A DNA stretch of 64,000 bases from Euptelea pleiosperma (GCA_035048495.1 CM068545.1:39570225-39634224), one strand, 5' to 3'. Shown: positions 10,310 through 30,533, counted from the stretch's first letter. Translations and numbers: made by a program. The notes: generated by a model from the letters alone, not told the origin.

Positions 10310-11660
10310 GTCAAAGTCAACACTTTAAAGGAAAAAAATAGCCGATTTACGAAGGAAGTACATTCAAATGAACTCTAAATGGGCTGAAATTTTATGGATG
10401 TATTCCTCAAAAGATTTCATGCGGGCATATAACTTACGAACTGCCAAATTATTTACACAAAAGGAGATATTACAGCAACTTTAAAAGGGAAAAATTATCG
10501 ATTTATAAAGGAAATACATTCAAATGAACTCTAAATGGGCTAAAATTTTATAGGTGTCTTCCTTGAAATATTTAATACGTGGGTATACCTTAATATTTGC
10601 CAAATTTTGTCCACAGAAAGAGATATTACGATAACTTTAAAGGAGAAAAATGACTGATTTACAAAGGAAGTGCATTCAAAAGAACTCCAATGGGCTGAAA
10701 TAATATGGGTGTGTTCCTTGAAATAGGTCATATAAGTATTATAGACCTTAATATTTGCCAAATTATTTACATGGAAAGAGATATTATGGCAACTTTAAAG
10801 GGGAAAAATTGTCGATTTACAAAGGAAGTGCATTCAAAAGAACTCAAAATGGGCTGAAATTTTATGGGTGTGTTCCTTGAATATTTTGTATAGACGTATA
10901 GCTTAAGATCTACAAGATTATTTACACAGAAGGATATATTATGGCAACTATAAATGGGAAAAATGATCAATTTACAAATGAAGTACATCCAAATGAACTC
11001 CAAATAGGTTAAAATGTTATGGGTGTGTTCCTTAAAAGATTTCATGTAGGTGTATACCTTAAGATGTGCTAAATTCATTACAAAAAAAGAGATATTACGA
11101 CAACTTTAAAAGGGGAAAATGACCGATTTACAAAGGAAGTGCATTCAAAAGAACTCCAAATTATCTAAACTTGTATGGGTATGTTCCTTGAAATATTTTA
11201 CGTGGTCCATACCTTAAGATTTGCCAAATTAGTTATATAGAAAGAGATATTATGACAACTTTAAATAGGGAAAATGACCAATTTACAAAGGAAGTGCCTT
11301 CAAAAGAACTCCAAATGGGCTGAAATCTTTTGAGTGTGTTGCTTGAAAGATTTAATGTGGGTGTATAGCTTAAGATCTACATGATTATTTACACAGAAGA
11401 AGATATTAAGGCAACTTTAAAGGGGAAAAATGATCGATTTACAAAAGAAGTACATTCAAATGAACTCTAAATGGGCTGAAATTATATGAGTGTGTTTTGT
11501 AAAAGATTTCATCTAGGCATATAGCATTACATTTACCAGATTCTATACACAGAAGGAGATATTCTATCAACTTTAAATAGAAAAAATGTTCGATTTACAA
11601 AAGAAGTACATTCAAATGAGCTCCAAATGGGCTGAAATGATATGTATGGGTTATTTGAAA
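10310..11660 (+). repeat. ~155-bp tandem array A, nine copies
   Basis: The block GAACTC(T/C)AAATGGGCTGAAAT recurs at roughly 10371, 10525, 10680, 10840, 10995, 11150, 11305, 11461 and 11618, a period of about 155 bp. Other conserved words are AAAGGAAGT(A/G)CATTCAAA and GAGATATTA(C/T)(G/A)(A/G)CAACTTTAAA. Copies are about 80% alike and contain no coding frame that persists between units. Confidence 0.85.
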
Positions 11661-11689
11661 TATTTAATTTTGATGTATGGCTTGAGATC

Positions 11690-12330
11690 ACATTTTGGAC
11701 CATCCGATATTGAGTTATGGCTAGATCGGGCGGAAGAAAAGCATCGACCGTTGGATCTCCATCTAGATGAACAAATTTTCTATATCTTAAGGCATACGCC
11801 CATATTAAATAAAAGATGATGCAGGATTGTGGCATCATATTCTATTTTAGAGCTTTGGATCATCGTGATCAAGCCAGATCGGACGGTCGAGAAGCATCAA
11901 CTGTCAGATCTCCATGAAGATGGATAGATTTTTCAGATCTCAAGGCATATGCCCTCATTAAATAAAAATGATGGGGGCGTATGGCCTCACATTCCATTTT
12001 AGAGATTTGGATCATCATGATCAAGTTAGATCGAATGGCCGAGAAGCATCAATCGTTTGATCTCCACGAAGATGAACAGATTTTTCAGATCTTAAGACAT
12101 AAGCCCACATTAAATAAAAAATTATGCGGGCGTATGGTCTTACTTCTCATTTCTATGGGGTCATTTGGGAGATATGGCCAAAGTTTAGAAATTTGACTTT
12201 TCTAGTCAAAGTGATGATTTCTCGAGATTTGTGCAGGATCTGACAGGTCTGGAGGCATATGCCCGTATCAAATACAATTCCATATGGGCGTATGGCCTTA
12301 TATTTGTCAAACTATGCACAATTTGGGTGA
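11690..12330 (+). repeat. ~153-bp tandem array B
   Basis: Three to four units share GAAGCATCAA(C/T)(C/T)GT...GATCTCCA, then CAGATTTTTCAGAT, CATA(T/C)GCCC and TTAAATAAAA, near 11755, 11910 and 12060, with a degenerate unit to 12330. The period resembles that of array A, but the sequence is different. Confidence 0.65.
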
Positions 12331-12339
12331 TTCCGATGA

Positions 12340-13084
12340 CTTTTGGAACTTAAGCGGGAGTGATTCACAGAATTTTGGCAATTCGGGCAATATGACAATT
12401 TGCGAGTAGTTGAACAAGGATTTTTGTCAATTCAAATGTGAATATGAATGAAGATATAGTTTTGATTTATTATTTTAGGTCTAGTTGTATTAATTGAACC
12501 CATTGTAAGTGATAAAACGACCAAAATCCTGCATGACAATCTTATTTTGAGTGAAAATGGTCTTATTGTAAATACTACCCCTCCTTTTGGAAAACTCTAT
12601 AAATAAAGAGCTATTGAGAGAGAAAAGGAGATCGGTCTTATTTTCTTTGGAAGTGTCCTTACTCTATTAAATTTCCAAGAGAGTGTATACTTGAAAATTT
12701 TTGGTCTTTTACATCTATCTTGAATAAAACCATGAGTTTGTTATTGAAGATTAAACAATGTATTTATCTATTAATGGACATCCAATCTTTTCCTAATCTA
12801 GATCTTCCATATACGACAATGACATTAACTCAATACTATTGATCTTGGGGGAGGAGTAAGCATGACCTAAAGAGTGAGCCTATTTTGGATAGGTCCTCTT
12901 AGGGGACTTATCCAAGATAGGAAAATAGCATGAAATCCAGAAGAGTGTCTTCTTTGGCCTCTCAAGAGACAAGGACTTGAACAATTAATCATGGATTCTT
13001 GGAAGAAATTAATGGATTACAATAAAAGATATTAAAGAAGATAAAATGAATCAAGATGAATATATTTGAAATACATATAACATT
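12340..13084. other. Unassigned; LTR-like signals
   Basis: There is no gene. A TATA-like CTCTATAAATAAAGAGC (about 12596) followed by a TTG/TTT-rich leader suggests a further retrotransposon LTR, but I could not find its ends. Confidence 0.25.
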
Positions 13085-14035
13085 GAATGAGCAATAATTC
13101 ATAGAATTAGACTTCGCCCAATCGATTGGACCCAGAGTATAATCGATTGGACTTCACGTGGATTAAGTCTTTCTCAGATCCAAAATTCTAGTTTTCACTC
13201 TCCCACGTTCTGAAAGGCTCAGGATTACGAATTCTATAAATATAACCCCTCTAGGCATTCTCTAAACACACTTCTATACACATTGAATAGAGAGAAGAAA
13301 TATTTATTTATTAGAGTGTCCATTCGAAGAGCAATAAGCTTTTTATCTCATAAACATCTTGTGAGCTTTTTCCTTTTATAGATCAAAGCAAAGAGCTTGA
13401 TCCATTACTCAGCTTAGGTCTTTCACATAGATATTTGACCTAGTAGCTTGAGTGTACCAATGTGACTCAACACCTATTGAACAACTTAGGGTTCAAGGTG
13501 TACTGAATCCTTCATCTTCGACAAAGGCTGGAGTGTTGAAAATTAAGATCAGAGTGACTGATCGACGGTAGGTTTGTAGTGTACCAAACTGAACAAGCAG
13601 ACAAGGCTTCTTGGCTGGGAGGGCGCACGTGGACTCGCAGCGTTGATTCAAAAGGATGTGGACGCATCGACAGTAGGCCTTGGTTAAGGTTGGAAGCTAT
13701 ATTTGCAACGGCACTGCGTAGGTAACCTTTGTTTCGTTTAACTTTCTAGTTAGTGATACTTTCCGTCTGGACGTGGCCCCGTGGTTTTCCCTGGTTAAGG
13801 TTTCCACGTAAAAATCTCTTGTCTTGTGTGATTGTTTGTTTGTATTCCGCTATCTATATTGATTAGATCAAATGACAAAAAAAAAATATATCACGGAGGT
13901 ATATTCGATTTGAATCGGTTGTGATAATCCTTTATCAAACAACTAAGGCATGCGATTTTATTTCCCTACCATAGACCAATAAAATTATTTAGGATTAATT
14001 AGTTTTAAATACTTAATCAACCCTCCTTTTAGGTT
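13085..14035 (+). mobile_element. LTR-like element L3, plus orientation, same family as L1
   Basis: It contains two CAATCGATTGGAC-type motifs (13115-13160), a TATA box (TTCTATAAATATAACCCC, about 13230) and a U5-like 0.8 kb ending in AATCAACCCTCCTTTTAGG (about 14033). It is the inverted counterpart of 7030-7850. The U3 is short, so its 5' end is probably truncated. It abuts the chromovirus fragment that follows. Confidence 0.5.
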
Positions 14036-14089
14036 TTTTTTTTGTGATTAAAGAGAACGAACCGGTTACTTTTTCATCCTTGATAGGAA

Positions 14090-14263
14090 GGATCAGGTAC
14101 TCTGCACCAAGGTCATCCCGTTGGTGAAGGTCCAATGGAACCATCACGACGTATAGAGGCTTCATGGGAGTTAGAGTCGGAGATGAGGATCAACTATCCG
14201 CATCTATTTTCTACGTGAGGTATTTTAATTTCGAGGACGAAATTCATTTTTAGGAGAATAAAT
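14090..14263 (+). pseudogene. Ty3/gypsy chromovirus pol 3' end (chromodomain tail) and polypurine tract
   Basis: One frame reads VIPLVKVQWNHHD, then a TAG. With a shift the next frame reads EASWELESEMRINYPHLFST. This is the usual C-terminal chromodomain tail of Del/Tekay-type elements (V-W--H---EATWE-E--M---YP-LF). It is followed by FNFEDEIHF-like sequence and a polypurine tract (TTTTAGGAGAATAAAT), then an LTR start. The rest of pol is absent, cut off by the L3 junction at about 14036. Confidence 0.75.
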
Positions 14264-16430
14264 TGTAGTGACCCATTTTCGTGATTATTAATGTTTAGTT
14301 AATAATTAATTTATATAATTTCTTATTGAGATGTATAATTAATAATTATTCAACATTTAATTGGGTGAGCTTTTAAAGTCAATTTTAGAGCCTTTTGGAC
14401 TTATTTATGATCTAGTTTAGTACCCTGTTGATACATATGGGCCTTAGGGCCATTTTAAGTCCATTAGTAACTCATTTTAGGGTTTCTTGAGAGTTGATAT
14501 AAATAGACTTTTTAAAGTGACGAAAATTACTTTTATTCTCAAAAATTTGAAAACACTCTCTTCTCTTTTTGGATCAAGGTTTTTGTATTGGGGTCCTTTG
14601 TTGGAGATCAAGACTAGAAGATTGTGTCTTCATCTTATTCCTCCGTCTTTCTTCGTTCTTGGAGCGTTACGAGACGAGTAGAACTTTTTTAAGTTTTTTT
14701 TGATTTGTTTGTTTTGATGATATGAGATTTTGATTGATTAATTATGTTTAAGAATTTTTTTCGTTAGATTTAAATTTTTAGTATGATTATCATATTTAAT
14801 CTTTAATTTTGTTGTTAAGAAATTATGTAGAAACTTGTGATAAATCTATAAAAAAATGTTATAATCTTTAATTTTCATTAAATTTTCACGAAATTATAGA
14901 AAAGTAATTTCTTGTCGGAATTTTATCTCCTTCGTTTCTTAACATTTTTTAGCTCTATTTTTTTTTTTTTTTGAAACGTAGAATATAATAGTATTTTTTT
15001 TAGAATTTAATACAAATCACAGAATTTTTAAAATTTAAAATTTCATTTTATTGGCTATTATTAAAAATATATATTTTTCAGAATTTATCTCATTCGTTTC
15101 TTAATATTTTTTAGCTTTTTTTTTTTAAATCGCATGTTTTGAATAGTAGAATAAAATTATATTTTTTAGTATAATTTAATAAGAATCATAGAATTCACAA
15201 AATTCGAAATATCATTTATGCATTAATTAATTTCTAGATAATTTTAGTCTATGTTAGATTTTAGAGTTTTAAAAAGAAAAAAAATAATATTTATTAAAGA
15301 AATCATTGATTTGAGAATGAATCATAGAATTATGATTATTTTAATATTATAATATAATAATTGAACTAATCTTAGTGATTGTATGAATATATTTGAAGTT
15401 ATTGAATTATCATTGTGTATGATCAATTATTATGGAGATTATCATTCGTTGATGTCTATTGCTAATCATTAGGTGTGTATGTTGAGTTTCGATTTATTAT
15501 TTGTCGATAATTTCCATGCATTATAAATTAGTACTATGAGCGTGTATTCAACTGATATTTTATGGGTAAACATTATAGCATGATGTATGTGGTATGTTAC
15601 GACACACTTACATTCTAGGATTGTCTGAAGTGTTGATTCATGTACAAGCACATTGGATAGGTCCTTACGTAGTTATCTATGATCATAAATGATAGAAGTA
15701 TCTATAGTGTTGGTTAGGCTACGAACACTTAAATAGATCATTAAGAATGATTCGTTCAACCTTAAATTGATGGCGCCTCAAGTGACAATTCGTTCAAGCT
15801 CCAGGTCACTTTTTGGGTGTAAATACTCACTGTTAGGCACGTGCAATGTTTTGAAGATTAGACTATGAGTCAGTAAGAGTCAGTTCATGTGTCCATCATC
15901 ATCGTATTATATAATTAATTAGAAATATATATTATTGTGCATGTTTAGAAATTATATTTGTAGATTAGTATGAGATGATTGTTGTAGAGGTCATTTGTTA
16001 ATCTCATTGATGTATATCTTTCGTAGATTCGTTATTTGGTATTTCGTATATCTCTTATGCCATGTTTCTGTATTATCTACACAATTGCACGGGGATGATT
16101 TAATGTAGTTATTACTTGTGAGTCGATTGGACTCACCCTTCGTGAACACTCTCTTTTCAAGTCAGCACATACGGTATGATTGCACACAGGATCATTTTTA
16201 GATGCAGATGAATTTCTAGTGAGTAGTTTTTATTTTGAGAGATTTATGTAGTGAGGATTGGATTATATTATTTTCAGCCATTTAGTTACTTTATTGGATA
16301 TTTGATTAAATTGGATATTCAATTTTTTTATTTAATACTTTAGATGGCTCGCATTTATCAACTTGCACTACATATTTATGGTGTGTGTTGGGGATTCGTT
16401 CCTGATCGCACCTTGGGATCTGTGTTGGCA
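14264..16430 (+). mobile_element. 3' LTR of a chromovirus (Del/Tekay-like)
   Basis: The LTR starts TGTAGTGACCC right after the polypurine tract. It has a TATA-like GATATAAATAGAC at about 14497 and a C-rich transcribed start. The probable end is TGTGTTGGCA (16421-16430), giving about 2.17 kb. The right end is less certain than the left. AT content is very high between 14.7 and 15.4 kb. Confidence 0.6.
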
Positions 16431-16434
16431 CTAG

Positions 16435-16915
16435 ATGTGAGGAGATCATGCTCACCAAAAATTACCTATTGATTCATCTTCCATGTGGGTATGCCAAAAT
16501 TGTTGTAAAAAATGTTGTATGAAATTGTTGTCCCTCGATCTTGACCCATATAGGGTCAGGAATAGGGGACAACAATTTCATACAACATTTTTCACAACAA
16601 AAATTGGCGCAGGTCAATTTATAATTTAAAAGTATTGGAGTGGGATGATTTTTGGCGAGGACGCTCCCTATGGTGAGGAGATCATCCTCACAAAAATTCA
16701 AATCATTATGATATTCGTAGATTGGTTTACAAGTTGAAGAATTTTGGACTGTTTATTTTGATCGTTAACTTGAAAATCCATTTGCTGGAGTTAGAAATTT
16801 CAGAATAGGCTGATTTTTGTAGGGGTTATCTATATGGTGAGGAGATCATGCTCACCAAAAATTAGCCATTGATTCTTCTTCCATGTGGGTACACCAAAAT
16901 TGTTGTATGAAATTG
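16435..16915. repeat. Foldback/MITE cluster
   Basis: GTGAGGAGATCATGCTCACC-type sequence occurs three times (16437, 16673, 16840). A 117-bp hairpin at 16494-16610 has arms containing AATTGTTGTAAAAAATGTTG and its near-perfect complement around a 30-bp loop. Arms and spacing indicate nested MITEs. Confidence 0.55.
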
Positions 16916-16949
16916 TATATATATATATATGAGGGACTCACCTTTTTGC

Positions 16950-17300
16950 AATCATCTTTTCACTCGTGCTCTCAGGGCATGGATTTTGAGAATCCAACGG
17001 TGGTTGTTGGATTCTCGAAATCCACGACTGAGAGAGCATGAGTGAAATGACGAGTACAAAAAAGATAAGTCCCTTGAGCTTGGTCCTTTTTATATTTATA
17101 TAATAGGTCGGGCTCAGGGGACAAACAAAAGTGAACTAATAAGTTCACTAATGATCTCGACCGTGGATTCCGAGAATCCAACTGTGGTTGTAAGTGCTGA
17201 GCTGACATTCACTAGATTCACTTTTTGCCAAAGCACAACCCACTGTTGGATTCTTGGAATCCGTGGACCAACAAAAGTGAACTAATAAATCGAATAAGAT
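16950..17300. repeat. Inverted-repeat MITE-like region
   Basis: GGATTTTGAGAATCCAAC, TTGGATTCTCGAAATCC, GATTCCGAGAATCCAAC and TTGGATTCTTGGAATCC alternate in both orientations over about 300 bp, forming several possible hairpins. The element ends were not defined. Confidence 0.45.
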
Positions 17301-17365
17301 ATTATGGAAGATGATATATTAATATCCGAATTTGTATCTGAAAAAAATTAAAATGTAAAAGATTA

Positions 17366-17752
17366 GGGTCGGGCTCTAGGGACCGGCCTTTTTTGACTAG
17401 CTCCCGTTACAGGACACAATATGAGCCACGTGGAACCAAAAGTGAATGTATGGATGTTTTACCAATCCCTAGGTGGACCTACAAACCAAAAATTAGCTTG
17501 ATTAGTGATTTCAAACCTTTGGATCTTTGTACTTCAAATACTGCTCAAATTCCCACGGTTGAGATCAACCAATGAAAATAAGTCCAACCCAACGCCTAGA
17601 AATTACTAATCATGCTGATTTTTGGTTTGTAGGCCCACCTAGGGATTGGCCAAACATCTACAGTCAGAGTCCTCTAGGAGTGTTCCACGTGGCTCATATT
17701 TTGTCCTGTAAGGGGAGCCAGTCAAAAAAGGCCAGTCCCTAGAGCCCGACCC
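17366..17752. mobile_element. Mutator-type MITE with 9-bp TSD (G-box family, full copy)
   Basis: The 387-bp element has inverted termini of about 65 bp beginning GGGTCGGGCTCTAGGGACCG, and contains ATATGAGCCACGTGG near each end. It is flanked by a perfect 9-bp duplication, AAAAGATTA (17357-17365 and 17753-17761), the hallmark of Mutator-like elements. The interior is itself a foldback (GGACCTACAAACCAAAAATTAG against its complement). It is the longest member of a family with about nine further related copies in this window. Confidence 0.9.
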
Positions 17753-17954
17753 AAAAGATTATTTGAATCTAAATACATTATCCAAAATTTTTGCGAATAT
17801 CCAGTCACGACGCCCCACCCCGTCTAGGCGTTATAATATGGGCAGAGGGGCAGGCCCAAACCCAACCCGCAAATAGTACATTTTGAGCCTGAAACTAGTA
17901 AAAAACATGGGTTGCGACTTGCAAATTGACCGAAAAAAGTTTGACAGTTGGGAG

Positions 17955-18405
17955 CAGTGTTTTTAAACCTGGCCCGGCCCGACGGGTTGACCCGGTGAAC
18001 CGGTGACCCGGTCATAAAATTGGGTTGGGTCAACCCCGACCCAGTAATTTGTTAAAAAACCGTCCATTATGACGTGACCCGCTGAACCCAGCTGGTTGAA
18101 CCGGTGACCCAGCTGACCCACCCCGGGTTTTTGCTAAAACTCAGCTAACCCATCTACTTAGGAAAAAACTAGAAAAGTAAAAAACAACATGCTTTTTCTG
18201 TTTTTCTAATTTTTAAAAAAAATCATATTTTGTAAGGGCTAGGATCAATGGCTGATTTTTGGTGAGGATGAACTCCTCACCAAATATATTACCCCTACAT
18301 ATATATTGGTCACGGGTTGACCCATTTGACCCAGTGGATGAACCGGTGACCCAGTGACCCGGTCCCTCGACCGGGTCGATGACCGGTCCGGGTATGAAAA
18401 CATTG
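17955..18405. mobile_element. hAT-type MITE with 8-bp TSD
   Basis: The ends are CAGTGTTTTTAAACCTGGCC on the left and GGTCCGGGTATGAAAACATTG on the right (imperfect inverted repeats). The perfect 8-bp duplication GTTGGGAG flanks it (17947-17954 and 18406-18413). The interior is full of GGTTGACCCGG/GAACCGGTGACCC motifs, with a possible nested insertion near 18215-18300. Confidence 0.9.
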
Positions 18406-18413
18406 GTTGGGAG

Positions 18414-18744
18414 AGAATGGCATACGCAGGATGGTTCCCAGTCAAGATGTGTCCCACTGACGGACGGTCTCGATCAACTACTTGGTAATGATGGGCCTCA
18501 GGGCTTAGGCCCATCAAACATTAATGGAAAGTGAAGGGGAATGGGGATTTCTAACTGTTCTCAGAGTCTCAACGGGCGAACGAGAGTTGATAGCGACGGT
18601 AAAAAAAACACAAAAAGTTTACGGTGTGATTGGTGGATCCACTGACATTATCTGTTTCACAGAACCCCACCCATCTTCATAGGTACATCAAAAACACACC
18701 CAAATCACTATCTTCTCCTTCTCCCTCTTCATTCCTCTGGTGCG
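18414..18744 (+). promoter_or_regulatory. HEMC upstream region
   Basis: This 330-bp interval lies between a hAT MITE and the HEMC start. No clear TATA box is visible. The last 50 bases are a CT-rich leader (TCTTCTCCTTCTCCCTCTTC), as in many plant 5' UTRs. The MITE ends only about 340 bp from the ATG, so it may sit within the promoter. Confidence 0.35.
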
Positions 18745-27048
<8,304 letters not shown>

Positions 27049-27535
27049 ACAGAAGAAAAGGGGAAAAGGAAGAGAGGGATCTCTGGATGTCAGCTTTTAA
27101 TTTTTGTGAATGCATCCAAAGGGATCATTCATCCTTTTGAGCTGTTTGTACTTTATTCATCCTTCTGAGTTAGTTGATTAGCTGTAGATTTGAAGAGCTT
27201 CTTTGGATCATTTTAAAAGACTGAGAGGTTTAGATTAGATCATTTATTTTTGAGAAAATTAATGTTTTTCTTTCCTTTCAATATTGATGGTGAAGATAAA
27301 ATGGGACCCATTGTAATTGAAGAATGAATCTCTCATGATTGTTCTGAGAATGAGAAGCTCGCTCTCTCTCTCAAAAGTTTTGTAGGACTAGTGTGAATTT
27401 TATGGGTCACTGCAAAGCATAAGACAATTTTTTTTTTTAATCTTTTTTATCCTTTTTGTAAGCTGGGATATAAGAAATGTGATAGATTGGTAGGGAAAGC
27501 AAAAGGATGTAACAAAATAACACAATCATGGGTGT
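27049..27535. other. HEMC 3' flank
   Basis: This is presumably the HEMC 3' UTR and downstream region. A T-rich run and AATTAATG/AATATTG motifs are present, but no single polyadenylation signal stands out. A CT-microsatellite (GCTCTCTCTCTC) lies at 27360. Confidence 0.3.
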
Positions 27536-27970
27536 AGGGGTGTAAATTTGGTCTGCCTGGATGGGCCCAAGCTGGGCAGAGAATGTGGTGGGCCGGGACT
27601 GGTGGAAAAATGAAGTATGGGCCCAGCCTGTGGCCTGGCTGTAGGGCCTGCAAATAGCTAGAAATTCATATTTTTTAGCCCTAGATTTGAACATTTTTTT
27701 AATATGCAAGTCCATCTCCACCTGGTGTACCCAACATCCATAATGTCAGTGGGCTCTAAAGTGAACTCCACGTGACGTTTGTGGCATTTGTGTGTGGATG
27801 TGGGTGGGGGGGCGGAGCCCGTTAAGTTTCACACCACACGGCCTGGCCCACAAAGCCTCTTAATGTGCTGGGCCTCGGACCGGACCATGGGCTCAACTTC
27901 AAAGCCCAAGCCCGACCCGGATGTTTAGCGGTTCAGGCTGGGCTGCGCTGCCTGGCAAATTTACACCCCA
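27536..27970. mobile_element. MITE-like element with GGGGTGTAAATTTG termini
   Basis: Left GGGGTGTAAATTTGGTCTGCC and right GCCTGGCAAATTTACACCCC are inverted. The interior is rich in GGGCCCAAGC/GCTGGGC motifs. The length is about 435 bp. The TSD was not resolved, so the superfamily is open. Confidence 0.6.
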
Positions 27971-28009
27971 TAAATGGGTGCAATTAGAAGATACGAAATC
28001 AGCAGGTTG

Positions 28010-28115
28010 GTTTGCTTCTCTGAGCTCTCCACGTATGAAGAAGGTTTGAGAGTGTTGATACCATGACCTGGACTTGAAATCCGCTCTCACCCAAGGGCCA
28101 CGAACCACTGACCGG
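28010..28115 (+). mobile_element. Possible diverged SINE
   Basis: GTTGATACCATGACCTGGACTTGAAATCC resembles the A-to-B-box part of the clear SINE at 30534 (GATGATACCATAGACCTG...GTTCAAAACCC). No flanking duplication was found. Confidence 0.3.
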
Positions 28116-28149
28116 CTTGCCTACGAAGAAGGGAAAATAAAGAATCTCC

Positions 28150-28980
28150 CAGTCTTGTAGAAGTTGTGGAGTTTTAATGGCAATCTTCTAACATATCAAT
28201 GGCGTTGGAAGATGGCAAGTCTCTGAATTCCATGATCACGACTCTACTTGCAGCCCCATGAGGGTAGCCTTCAACTCAAGAATATAGATTAGAGCCCCTT
28301 CGCTTTGATCGACTTGCAAGTGCTACAATACTCACACCTTGAGCATCACTAATTTAGTCTGCATACGTTTCTTGGGGGAGGAGAGGAGTTTCTTGGGACG
28401 GAGTTTACATCCCATTTCAGGAGAATATCATTGAATAGCAGGCTATCTTCGGATGAGTCTCCTCCCTCTAGTAATATGAAGGTTCTATCCTTCAAAGATT
28501 ATCCTCATGGCATCTTAACCCTGGTGGGATGTCCAGCTTGAGGTTGATCTTGACAATGATCTAGTCAAGAAAGCAAGGAGACCTTGGAAATATTTTTATC
28601 GATAAGTCCGTAAATTCACTTCCCTCTCCAAACGTCTGTTACTATCTTGAGCTCATTAACTGAATTTAGTCAACTCTTCGAAAATGGACTTCAAAGTTTC
28701 TTGCCACAATGCCTAAGATCTCAGAATCTTAAAAGTTCCAGTGGAGTGGGCAGAGAGAATCATGGTAAACCACTAAGGGTTGATCACTTAATTTATGGAG
28801 CACTCGGAGGAAAATATGCAAGATTATGTGTTTAATTAGAGCTTCATAAGCCATTGATGCCACAAATAAAAGTCCGATCGAGGTGGAATCCAGTTTAGTC
28901 CGTCTCCCGTGGATTAGTAGGGCATCATCAACCCAACAGTCCCAAAAGAATATCTCCTTCATATTCAGAAAGCATCATGC
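28150..28980 (-). other. Probable antisense LINE debris
   Basis: On the minus strand near 28330-28150 a frame reads ELKATLMGLQVES, like a plant LINE RNase H segment (E--A---GL). Frames are short and shifted. Nothing else was recognised in this interval. Confidence 0.25.
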
Positions 28981-29025
28981 TGCCCAGTGGATAACCGGAC
29001 AAAAAAAAATAGGCTCTCTTATTAA

Positions 29026-29291
29026 GAGCATCTCCAACAAGGGTCTTCAAATTCTGACTTCAAAAAAAGCATCTTCCTCAAATTTGAAGATAGAGACACC
29101 TTCCAAAAGGAATAACATGTATCAAAGTTTTATAAAAAAAACATGGAAATGATAAAATTGGAATTTAGAAAGTCAAAAAGTATGTCTACATTTGAAGTCA
29201 AAAAGTAGAGGGATGATAGAGCCCGGTTGGAGTTGGATTTTACATCGTATTCATCAAATATGAAGACAGAGCCCCTTGGTTGGAGATGCTC
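29026..29291. mobile_element. PIF/Harbinger-like MITE with TAA TSD
   Basis: The element has inverted ends GAGCATCTCCAACAAGGGTC and CCCTTGGTTGGAGATGCTC, is 266 bp long, and is flanked by TAA on both sides (29023-29025 and 29292-29294). Confidence 0.8.
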
Positions 29292-29399
29292 TAAGCAAGG
29301 ATCATAAGATGGACAAGCCATCTGTTTCATACGGCCCGTGATCTAGGTTATAAGAAGCAATGGTATATATTGTCAGGCACAAGAAAGGATTGCTCTAGG

Positions 29400-29910
29400 A
29401 AACAAGATGGATCTACATTTTGTATGCTTTTTTGTAAGTGGGAAATTTATATAAACCCAAAGGAGAACAGAAAAAACAAAATGATGGGGGAGGGGGTGTT
29501 CATCCAAAGAAAGCGCATCTTGAAGCCACGAAGGAGGGGCCACGTCCCATATGGTTAGAGAATAGATTTTTTTTCCTTAGCGGCTATTGTATGCTGAAAG
29601 TAGAGGATGATGATATAGTTGAAAATCAACCTTGTCTACAGCCACGAGTGAGAAGAGCTTTTTCGCTATTTCTAAAGAATTGGGGTTACAATGGTTTTCT
29701 ATCATCTGACTCTCTCAATATATGTGTAAGTACTAAGCCCCAACACCTTTTTAAAGAGTATATAGATTTTCGGAACAAAGAAATACTCAAGTACTGTCAG
29801 TACAAGTTATACCCAAACAAGTATTGTACGGATGTCCAATTGACTTACCCGCATAACGGTCCACCATTTATGACCATCATTGACTCAAAATTGACTAAAT
29901 GTTTTTAATA
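29400..29910. repeat. Antisense LINE tail and unassigned open frame
   Basis: 29425-29470 resembles a reversed LINE 3' end. A 156-codon plus-strand frame follows (29438-29908), but it is low in conserved features and I recognise nothing in it. Confidence 0.3.
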
Positions 29911-29919
29911 GGAAAAAAA

Positions 29920-30475
29920 ATCCTTTTCTTCAACCTTAGAACAAGAACATTTGGATTTGGGCCGACCCCAAATCCTAAATTAAGCAATTGTGGTGGATGG
30001 CCGACCACGAGATTCTAGTGGGTTGGTCGCCCATCACCGATGATCAACCTACCGGAGTCTCATGACTTGCCGATCACCACTCCAACAAGTGATTTTAAAA
30101 CTAAAGTTCCTTAAAAAATCAGACAAGATATTGGACTTAAAATTGCTCGCCGGAGCGGTGGTTGGTTGGCCATGAGATTCCGGTTGGTTGGTTGCCAGTG
30201 ATGGGTAGCCAACTTACTGGAGTCTCGTGGCCGGTCAACCATTACTCCAACGAACAATTTTTATAACCAAATGTTCTTAAAAAAGATTTTAGAATTAAAA
30301 TTTGTTTGATAGAGTAGTGGTTGTCTAGCCATGAAACTTTGGTAGGTAGTCACCGTTTATGGACGACCAACCTGCTCGACTCTCATGATAGGCCGTCCAC
30401 CATAGCTGTTTGATTTGGGATTAGGGTTTTGGCCCAAACCCACATATAGGTTCTTGTTCTAAGGTTGAAGTAAGG
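29920..30475. mobile_element. Foldback MITE with internal repeats
   Basis: Left CTTCAACCTTAGAACAAGAA and right TTCTTGTTCTAAGGTTGAAG are perfectly inverted for at least 20 bp, followed by imperfect TTTGGGCC ends. Three internal units carrying GTTGGTCGCC/GGTTGCC and TCTCATGA blocks repeat about every 125-165 bp. Confidence 0.75.
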
Positions 30476-30533
30476 GCTATTTTTGCCCTTAAAAAAATGT
30501 TTATCAGTTTAGGTGAACAACAGTGGATCAGGT

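Noticed and set aside
29438..29908. 156-codon plus-strand frame as a gene
   Set aside because: No conserved motif, no start context, and its beginning overlaps a reversed LINE tail.
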